Position numbers and translations under genes: made by a program. This document shows positions 58,557 through 64,000 of a stretch of DNA of 64,000 bases, one piece after another (position 1 is the first letter of the stretch; every line of letters starts with the position of its first letter). The notes below the pieces were generated by a model. That model worked only from the letters and a program-made list of their open reading frames with translations. It searched no databases and had not been told where the DNA came from. The DNA lies in assembly GCA_963730585.1 (NCBI GenBank), contig CAVSSL010000013.1, positions 196,172 to 260,171 on the forward strand, written 5' to 3'. The stretch comes from Pedococcus_A sp963730585. GTDB taxonomy: Bacteria; Actinomycetota; Actinomycetes; Actinomycetales; Dermatophilaceae.

Positions 58557-60680
58557 GCCGCGCGCGCCGCCGAGCTCGGGCCACCCCAGGGCGGCCCCCA
58601 GCCGCTCCCCCAGCACGGGCGCGAGCGTCGCGGCATACGTCCTCGTGAGGTGGTTGTCGTCGAGGTAGACCCAGACGTTGCCCACCTGGGCGCGACAGCG
58701 ATCGCTGCAGATGCGGTCGTTGAGGTCGACGGCGACGAACCGGGCCGTGGCCTGCAGCGCACCGGCCGGGTTGCGCGCAGCGAGCTTGGTGGTGCGGGGC
58801 GGGGCGCACTCCGGGGCCTCGACGCCCCGTTCGAGGGCGCACGCAACCGGTCCGCTGGTGAAGCGGGGGTTGTCCCGCAGCCCGACCACGACGAGGCCCT
58901 GCGCCGTCAGCGAGCGCACCACGCCGGGGTAGCCGTCGACCAGGCGCTCGGCCGCAGTGGTGCGGTGCGCGGCCGTCGCCACCGTGACCACGGCGTCCGG
59001 CCGCCGCTCGAGCAGGTAGGCCAGCGCCGCCCGGTTGAACGCGTCGCAGGAGCCCGTGCGGGAGCCCGGCTCGCCGAAGCTGCACCCACCCTTGAGCAGC
59101 GACACCAGCCGCCAGCCGTGCCGCTGCGCGAGGGGCTGCAGGGAGGGCAGCCACTGCTCGGCGTGGGAGTCCCCGACGACGACCACCGTCCTGCCCACGG
59201 GCCCGTCCGGCACCTGCTCGCCGCAGACCAGCACGGGGTCGGAAGGGCGCCAGCTGCCGCCGCACCGACCCGGCAGCGAGGCGAACTCCTTGCGGAGCGC
59301 CGCGACGTCCGGGAGGGGGTCGGTGTCCGCCGGCGGGGTGGGGGCGCCCGGCGCCAACGCTGCCGCTCCCGGATGCGCGGTCCGCGCACCGGTCAGCGCG
59401 ACCGCCGCCGCGCCCCCGATGCCGCGGTCGAGGTCGGCCTTCCACAGCGCCAGCGGGACGGCAGCCACCGCAAACGCCGTGGCGAGGGCGGCCCAGGTGC
59501 GCCCGGTCGTGTGCCGTGGCCAGGCCGCCCGTCGGAGTGGGGCTTCCACCACCGCCGCAAGGACGGTCGCGAGCACCACCGACGCCAGGACGACGAGGCC
59601 GCCATCCCACAGCCCCGCCCGGCCACGTCCCGAGGCGCCCAGCCACAGCACCAGCACCGGCCAGTGCACCAGGTACAGCGCGTACGAGCGGTCACCGAGC
59701 CACCCCAGAGGAGCCGAGCCGAGCAGGCGGTCGACACCCAGGCGGTGCCCGGTGCCCCCGGCCAGCACCACCGCGGCGCCACAGAGCACCGGCCACAGGG
59801 CCAGGTAGCCGGGGAAGGAACGCGTCACCTCCAGCACCAGTCCACAGGCCACCAGGCCCACGACTCCGAGCCAGCCCAGGCCCACCCGGACCGCCGTCGG
59901 GAGCCGCAGGGCTCCGAGCAGCGCCAGCAGCGACCCGGCACAGAACTCCCAGAGCCGGGCGCGCGTGTCGAAGTAGGCGGACTGCTGGTGCGCGGCCGTG
60001 GCCACCACGGACCACCCGAGCGAGACCGCGAACAGGCCGGCGAACACGACGGCCACGAGGGGCCGCAACTTCAGCCGCCACCGCCGCGCGACCCACCCCA
60101 GCCCCACGAGCAGTGCCGGCCACACCACGAACACCTGCCCCTGCACCGACAGCGACCAGAAGTGCTGGAACGGGCTGGCGACACTGTGGTCGGCGGCGTA
60201 GTAGTCGACCGCCCGGTGCGCCAGCAGCCAGTTCTCGCCGTACAGCAGGCTGGCCCAGCCCTGGTCGACGACCTCGGGCCAGCGCGTGGCCGGCAGCAGC
60301 ACCGCGCTGGCGGCCAGGGTCAGGAGCACCACGACGGCCGCCGCCGGCACCAGCCTCCAGAACGTGCGGCCCCAGTGGGCGCCGAGCCGCACGCGTTCCC
60401 GCGCCTCGAGGCGCGCCACCAGCGAGGAGGTCATCAGGAACGCCGAGAGCACGAGGAACACGTCGATCCCGCCGGAGACCCGGCCGAGCCACACGTGGTA
60501 GACGACCACCAACAGCACCGCCAGCGCCCGCAGGCCCTGGATCTCGCGGCGGTGCGCCCGTGGTGCGGGCGGGGCCGAAGCCGCGGACGCGTCTGGAGTG
60601 GCCGCGGACGGCGCCGGGGTCGCACCGGTACGCGCTCGTCGCGACGGGGCCGGCGCAGGGGCGAGGGGTGCCGTGGTCAC
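58554..60680 (-). CDS. Acyltransferase-3 / SGNH cell-surface O-acyltransferase
   Basis: A protein of about 708 residues in the OafA/YrhL style. An N-terminal Pro/Ala-rich stretch, about ten to eleven membrane helices of the acyltransferase-3 family (REIQGLRALAVLLVVVYHV with the conserved His and Arg, and YALYLVHWPVLV), then an extracytoplasmic SGNH hydrolase domain from about 450: VVVGDSHAEQWLPSL (Ser) and DDNHLT (Asp/His). It probably acetylates a cell-wall or secreted glycan. GTG 60680 chosen; TTG 60692 is possible. Cysteines in the SGNH part (SCDAF, CALERG, CAPPR, CSDRC) likely form disulfides. It lies between rplQ and truA, an uncommon insertion in the alpha operon. Confidence 0.88.
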   Translation of the reverse strand: MTTAPLAPAPAPSRRARTGATPAPSAATPDASAASAPPAPRAHRREIQGLRALAVLLVVVYHVWLGRVSGGIDVFLVLSAFLMTSSLVARLEARERVRLGAHWGRTFWRLVPAAAVVVLLTLAASAVLLPATRWPEVVDQGWASLLYGENWLLAHRAVDYYAADHSVASPFQHFWSLSVQGQVFVVWPALLVGLGWVARRWRLKLRPLVAVVFAGLFAVSLGWSVVATAAHQQSAYFDTRARLWEFCAGSLLALLGALRLPTAVRVGLGWLGVVGLVACGLVLEVTRSFPGYLALWPVLCGAAVVLAGGTGHRLGVDRLLGSAPLGWLGDRSYALYLVHWPVLVLWLGASGRGRAGLWDGGLVVLASVVLATVLAAVVEAPLRRAAWPRHTTGRTWAALATAFAVAAVPLALWKADLDRGIGGAAAVALTGARTAHPGAAALAPGAPTPPADTDPLPDVAALRKEFASLPGRCGGSWRPSDPVLVCGEQVPDGPVGRTVVVVGDSHAEQWLPSLQPLAQRHGWRLVSLLKGGCSFGEPGSRTGSCDAFNRAALAYLLERRPDAVVTVATAAHRTTAAERLVDGYPGVVRSLTAQGLVVVGLRDNPRFTSGPVACALERGVEAPECAPPRTTKLAARNPAGALQATARFVAVDLNDRICSDRCRAQVGNVWVYLDDNHLTRTYAATLAPVLGERLGAALGWPELGGARG

Positions 60681-60746
60681 GACAGCACCCAAGGGGGCGC
60701 CGGTGACGGAGACGTGGCGGTGCGGCGACGGGCACCTGAACAGCGC

Positions 60747-60782
60747 GAAGGCCGCCCGCCCCGGGAGGGGCGAGCGGCCTTC
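60747..60782 (-). terminator. Terminator hairpin after rplQ
   Basis: GAAGGCCGC (60747-60755) pairs with GCGGCCTTC (60774-60782); inside, CGCCCC pairs with GGGGCG around a GGGA loop. It follows the extended rplQ end at 60798 and precedes the acyltransferase gene. Confidence 0.75.
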
Positions 60783-60797
60783 GTGGTCAGGCTGGTG

Positions 60798-60931
60798 TCA
60801 GGCGCCGGCCTTGGTGAAGCCAGCGGCCTCCGCGGCCTCGGCGGTCTGGAACCAGACCTCGGCGACCGTCTGCTCGAACCACTGGCCGTCGGGCTCGTGG
60901 TACTTCATCGAGTTGAGGTTGCCCTTGACGT
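60798..60931 (-). pseudogene. Out-of-frame C-terminal sunset-type tail of L17
   Basis: After codon about 185 of rplQ, one missing base near 60928-60932 ends the frame at 60905. In the next frame coding resumes: VKGNLNSMKYHEPDGQW, then FEQTVAEVWFQTAEAAEAAG, ending FTKAGA-stop at 60798. This is the short conserved tail (sunset-type domain) seen on some actinobacterial ribosomal proteins. Restoring one base joins it to L17. Confidence 0.6.
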
Positions 60932-61486
60932 GTAGGCCTCGTCGGGGGACGAGCCGTCCTCGTTCGCGGCGACCGCGCCCTCGGGGATCTCGACGGCCGC
61001 GGCCTCGGTCTGCTCGACCTCGACCTCGACGATCTCCTCGTCCTTGGCGGGCTTCTCCGCCTTCTTGGCGTCCTTGGCGGCGCGCTTGGTCGCGGCCTCG
61101 GCCTCCTTGACGGTGGCCTTCTTCGCGATGGGCTCGCGGACGAGCTCGATCACGGCCATGGGGGCGTTGTCACCCTTGCGCGCACCGATCTTGGTGATGC
61201 GGGTGTAGCCGCCGGGACGCTCGGCCATGTCGGGCGCGATCTCGGTGAAGAGACGGTGCACGACGCCCTTGTCGCGGACGACGGTCATGACCCGACGGCG
61301 GGCGTGCAGGTCACCGCGCTTGGCGAAGGTGACCAGACGCTCGGCGAGGGGACGCAGCCGCTTGGCCTTGGCCTCGGTGGTGGTGATCGAGTCGTGCTCG
61401 AACAGCGAGGTGGCCAGGTTGGCCAGGATGTGCCGCTCGTGAGCCGGACCGCCGCCGAGACGGGGACCCTTGGTGGGGGTGGGCAT
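60905..61486 (-). CDS. rplQ: 50S ribosomal protein L17
   Basis: A 193-residue reading of L17. The conserved core (1-120) starts PTPTKGPRLGGGPAHERHIL and has LANLATSLFEHDSITTTEAKAK and the TRITKIGARKGDNAPMAVIELV end. A Lys/Ala/Glu-rich linker follows. Near 60930 a single-base deletion seems to truncate the protein; the real gene probably continues to 60798 with a sunset-type tail. The core is intact either way, so function is likely kept. It lies last in the alpha operon, 39 nt after rpoA. Confidence 0.93.
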   Translation of the reverse strand: MPTPTKGPRLGGGPAHERHILANLATSLFEHDSITTTEAKAKRLRPLAERLVTFAKRGDLHARRRVMTVVRDKGVVHRLFTEIAPDMAERPGGYTRITKIGARKGDNAPMAVIELVREPIAKKATVKEAEAATKRAAKDAKKAEKPAKDEEIVEVEVEQTEAAAVEIPEGAVAANEDGSSPDEAYTSRATSTR

Positions 61487-61525
61487 GGTTCAGGTTCTCC
61501 TTGGATGGGGACCGACGCGGGTCGG

Positions 61526-62560
61526 TCAGAGCTGCTCGTCCTCGGCGAACGACTGGTCGTCGTCGGCCGTCTCGTCGTAGTCGTCGCCGTAGGAGTCAGC
61601 GATCGCGCTCGGGTCGAACCCGGGCGGGCTGTCCTTGAGCGCCAGGCCCATGCCGACGAGCTTCGCCTTGACCTCGTCGATCGACTTCGCACCGAAGTTG
61701 CGGATGTCGAGCAGGTCGGCCTCGCTGCGGCTGACGAGCTCACCCACGGTGTGGATGCCCTCGCGCTTGAGGCAGTTGTACGACCGGACGGTCAGGTCGA
61801 GGTCCTCGATCGGCAGCGCGAGGTCGGCGGCCAGGGCCGCGTCGGTCGGCGACGGGCCCATGTCGATGCCCTCGGCCTCGACGTTGAGCTCACGGGCCAG
61901 GCCGAACAGCTCGACCAGGGTCTTGCCGGCGGAGGCCATCGCGTCGCGCGGAGCCATCGAGTTCTTCGTCTCGACGTCGACGATCAGCTTGTCGAAGTCG
62001 GTGCGCTGCTCGACACGGGTCGCCTCGACCTTGTAGGTCACGGCCAGGACCGGGCTGTAGATGGAGTCGACCGGGATGCGGCCGATCTCCTGGTCGCCGG
62101 CCTTGTTCTGGGCGGCGGAGACGTAGCCGCGACCGCGCTCGACGGTCAGCTCCATCTCGACCTTGCCCTTGCCGTTCAGCGTGGCGATGTGCAGGTCGGG
62201 GTTGTGCACCTCGACACCCGCGGGCGGGGCGATGTCGGCAGCGGTGACCGCGCCGGGGCCCTGCTTGCGCAGGTACATCACGACCGGCTCGTCGTGCTCC
62301 GAGGAGACGACCAGGCCCTTGATGTTGAGGATGATCTCGGTGACGTCCTCCTTGACCCCGGGGATCGTGGAGAACTCGTGCAGCACACCGTCGATGCGGA
62401 TGCTGGTCACCGACGCACCCGGGATGCTCGAGAGCAGGGTGCGGCGCAGGGAGTTGCCGAGCGTGTAGCCGAAGCCGGGCTCGAGGGGCTCGATGACGAA
62501 GCGGCTGCGGTTGTCCGCAACGACCTCTTCGCTGAGGGTGGGGCGCTGTGCAATGAGCAC
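61526..62560 (-). CDS. rpoA: RNA polymerase alpha subunit
   Basis: A 344-residue alpha subunit. The N-terminal domain (1-235) has FVIEPLEPGFGYTLGNSLRRTLLSSIPG for dimerisation. The C-terminal domain (about 255-320) has LDLTVRSYNCLKREGIHTVGEL for promoter UP-element and activator contact. An acidic tail follows. GTG 62560 has AAGGAAG 8 nt upstream and gives the standard N-terminus (LIAQRPTLSEEV). It is separated from rpsD by 151 nt containing a very strong hairpin. Confidence 0.98.
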   Translation of the reverse strand: MLIAQRPTLSEEVVADNRSRFVIEPLEPGFGYTLGNSLRRTLLSSIPGASVTSIRIDGVLHEFSTIPGVKEDVTEIILNIKGLVVSSEHDEPVVMYLRKQGPGAVTAADIAPPAGVEVHNPDLHIATLNGKGKVEMELTVERGRGYVSAAQNKAGDQEIGRIPVDSIYSPVLAVTYKVEATRVEQRTDFDKLIVDVETKNSMAPRDAMASAGKTLVELFGLARELNVEAEGIDMGPSPTDAALAADLALPIEDLDLTVRSYNCLKREGIHTVGELVSRSEADLLDIRNFGAKSIDEVKAKLVGMGLALKDSPPGFDPSAIADSYGDDYDETADDDQSFAEDEQL

Positions 62561-62663
62561 GGTGATCTTCCTTCCCACAGGCGACCGCTATTTGACGCCT
62601 TGTGAAAGTGCCGGTCCGACCGGCTGCCTGGCTGCCTCTGTCCGCAGACCAGACCAGTGCGCC

Positions 62664-62700
62664 CGTATGCCGCGTGCGCACGGGGCGCACGCGGCATACG
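62664..62700 (-). terminator. 16-bp perfect hairpin between rpsD and rpoA
   Basis: CGTATGCCGCGTGCGC (62664-62679) and its exact complement (62685-62700) enclose a 5-nt loop. Both arms carry the genome signature GTATGCCG. It lies 12 nt after the rpsD stop and 104 nt before rpoA, so it may attenuate or process the operon mRNA. Confidence 0.6.
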
Positions 62701-62711
62701 CGCGTGGTGGG

Positions 62712-63320
62712 TCAGCTCTTGGAGTAGAGCTCGACGATGAGCTGCTCGGTGAGGATCGTGTCGATCTGCTCACGCACGGGCAGCTGGTGGATGAGGATCT
62801 GCAGCGAGCCGGGCACGACCTGCATCCAGGCCGGGACGGGACGCTCGCCGTACGTCTGGCGGGCCAGCTCGAACGGGAAGGTCTCGACCGACTGCTTGCG
62901 CACGGTGATGATGTCGTACTGCTCGACGCGGTAGGACGGGACGTCCACGCGCACGCCGTTGACCTCGAAGTGGCCGTGGGTCACCAGCTGGCGGGCCGCA
63001 CGACGGGTGCGGGCCAGGCCGGCGCGGTAGACCACGTTGTCCAGGCGGGACTCGAGGATCTGCAGCAGGTTGTCACCGGTCTTGCCCGAGCGGCGCGAGG
63101 CCTCCTCGTAGTACCCGCGGAACTGCTTCTCCATGACGCCGTAGGTGAAGCGGGCCTTCTGCTTCTCCTGCAGCTGGGTGAGGTACTCCTTCTCCTGCAT
63201 CCGGCGACGGCCGTGCTGGCCGGGCGGGAAGGGACGGAGCTCGAAGTTCTTGTCGCCGCCGACGAGGTCGACCTTGAGGCGACGCGACTTCTTGGTGATC
63301 GGTCCGGTGTAACGGGCCAT
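62712..63320 (-). CDS. rpsD: 30S ribosomal protein S4
   Basis: A 202-residue S4 with MARYTGPITKKSRRLKVDL, PFPPGQHGRRRMQEKEYL and the S4 RNA-binding fold ESRLDNVVYRAGLARTRRAARQ. The N-terminal zinc-binding cysteines of C+ type S4 are absent; this is the C- form, which does not depend on zinc. It follows rpsK by 26 nt. Confidence 0.98.
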   Translation of the reverse strand: MARYTGPITKKSRRLKVDLVGGDKNFELRPFPPGQHGRRRMQEKEYLTQLQEKQKARFTYGVMEKQFRGYYEEASRRSGKTGDNLLQILESRLDNVVYRAGLARTRRAARQLVTHGHFEVNGVRVDVPSYRVEQYDIITVRKQSVETFPFELARQTYGERPVPAWMQVVPGSLQILIHQLPVREQIDTILTEQLIVELYSKS

Positions 63321-63346
63321 GAGTTGTTATCTACCTTTCCCGTTAG

Positions 63347-63754
63347 TCAGACGCGGCGGCGCTTGGGCGGACGGACACCGTTGTGCGGCGAGGGCGTGAC
63401 GTCGCTGATCGCGCCGACCTCGAGGCCGGTGGCGGTCAGGGAGCGGATGGCGGTCTCACGACCGGAACCCGGGCCCTTGACGAAGACGTCGACCTTGCGC
63501 ATGCCGTGCTCCATCGCGCGGCGGGCGGCAGCCTCGGCGGCCATCTGCGCGGCGAACGGGGTGGACTTGCGCGAGCCCTTGAAGCCGACCTGGCCGGCCG
63601 AGGCCCACGAGATCACAGCGCCGGTCGGGTCCGTGATCGAGATGATGGTGTTGTTGAACGTGCTCTTGATGTGAGCGTGCCCGTGGGCGACGTTCTTCTT
63701 CTCCTTGCGGCGCACCTTCTTGGCGCCGGCCGCGGTGCGGCTCTTGGGGGGCAT
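63347..63754 (-). CDS. rpsK: 30S ribosomal protein S11
   Basis: A 135-residue S11 with VAHGHAHIKSTFNNTIISI, GAVISWASAGQVGFKGSRK and the terminal ISDVTPSPHNGVRPPKRRRV. The ATG overlaps the rpsM stop by one base (TAATG), typical coupling in the alpha operon. Confidence 0.98.
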   Translation of the reverse strand: MPPKSRTAAGAKKVRRKEKKNVAHGHAHIKSTFNNTIISITDPTGAVISWASAGQVGFKGSRKSTPFAAQMAAEAAARRAMEHGMRKVDVFVKGPGSGRETAIRSLTATGLEVGAISDVTPSPHNGVRPPKRRRV

Positions 63755-64000
63755 TACTTACCAACCTTCTTCTTGCCGGCCACAGTGCGCTTGGGGCCCT
63801 TGCGGGTGCGCGCGTTGGTCTTGGTGCGCTGTCCGCGCACCGGGAGACCGCGGCGGTGGCGCAGCCCCTCGTAGGAGCCGATCTCGACCTTGCGGCGGAT
63901 GTCGGCCTGGATCTCGCGACGGAGGTCACCCTCGATCTTGACGTTCGCGTCGAGGTAGTCGCGGAGCTTCACGAGCTCCTCGTCCCCGAGGTCGCGCACG
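63754..64000 (-). CDS. rpsM: 30S ribosomal protein S13 (3' part, runs off the window)
   Basis: The last 81 codons of S13: RDLGDEELVKLRDYLDAN, GSYEGLRHRRGLPVRGQRT and the basic tail TRKGPKRTVAGKKKVGK. The start lies beyond the window edge. It overlaps rpsK as TAATG. Confidence 0.96.
   Translation of the reverse strand, partial: VRDLGDEELVKLRDYLDANVKIEGDLRREIQADIRRKVEIGSYEGLRHRRGLPVRGQRTKTNARTRKGPKRTVAGKKKVGK

Overview
The window is very GC-rich, has dense short-spaced genes, many GTG/TTG starts and several leaderless-type promoters (TANNNT followed 6-7 nt later by the start codon). Gene content (Rrf2, RmuC, class I fumarase, IspH-XseA-XseB-DUF4245-GlpX block, rplM-rpsI-glmM, an L17 with an actinobacterial C-terminal extension) points to an actinobacterium. 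My best guess is Micrococcales, perhaps Intrasporangiaceae; the family is a guess. The octamer GTATGCCG/CGGCATAC recurs more than 30 times and looks like a genome signature.

Layout. 0-5 kb: a truncated, frameshifted APH-like phosphotransferase, a dihydrodiol-dehydrogenase-like SDR, and a large class III cyclase/NTPase/TPR regulator facing an Rrf2 regulator. 5.1-9.0 kb: two small membrane proteins, then a tightly overlapping run encoding an ArsR-rhodanese fusion, a CXXC membrane protein, an anchored DsbA-like thiol protein, a CcdA-like electron conduit and a DsrE-like protein. This looks like a sulfane-sulfur/thiol relay. 9.1-24.3 kb: two OmpR-type two-component systems, a DUF2202 protein, a PIG-L deacetylase, a rhodanese plus CstB-like persulfide dioxygenase plus tiny CXXC protein behind CsoR/CstR-type operators, a His-rich heavy-metal P-type ATPase with four apparent frameshifts, a Tat multicopper oxidase with a SHOCT partner, G6PDH, and a CoA-disulfide reductase-rhodanese fusion. 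I read 5.9-24.3 kb as an accessory metal and persulfide stress region tied together by shared operators: the TACCC-N4-6-GGGTA palindrome, and an 11-bp-periodic TGAAGAT repeat likely bound by one of the response regulators.

24.5-49.4 kb is mostly conserved chromosome: ychF, thioesterase, rmuC, ispH, xseAB, glpX, a PfkB kinase, fumarase, beta-carbonic anhydrase, glmM, rpsI, rplM. Inside it sit a PqqD-like/M50 membrane metalloprotease paired with a repetitive acidic protein that carries a double-glycine-like leader (27.4-30.6 kb; in my view the best candidate for an undescribed system), a GNAT-NUDIX fusion, and a DUF1989/YqcI pair. 49.4-55.2 kb is one giant secreted alpha-amylase/type I pullulanase with a CTTGCAG-type upstream repeat. 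55.4-64 kb holds an ABC-F ATPase, a gene remnant, truA, an acyltransferase-SGNH protein and the alpha operon (rpsM-rpsK-rpsD-rpoA-rplQ).

Nine apparent single-base indels (APH, ATPase x4, oxidase x3, rplQ x1) break otherwise well-preserved coding. Because one lies in essential rplQ, consensus errors are a serious alternative to real pseudogenes. I saw no tRNA, rRNA, transposase, phage gene or CRISPR array.
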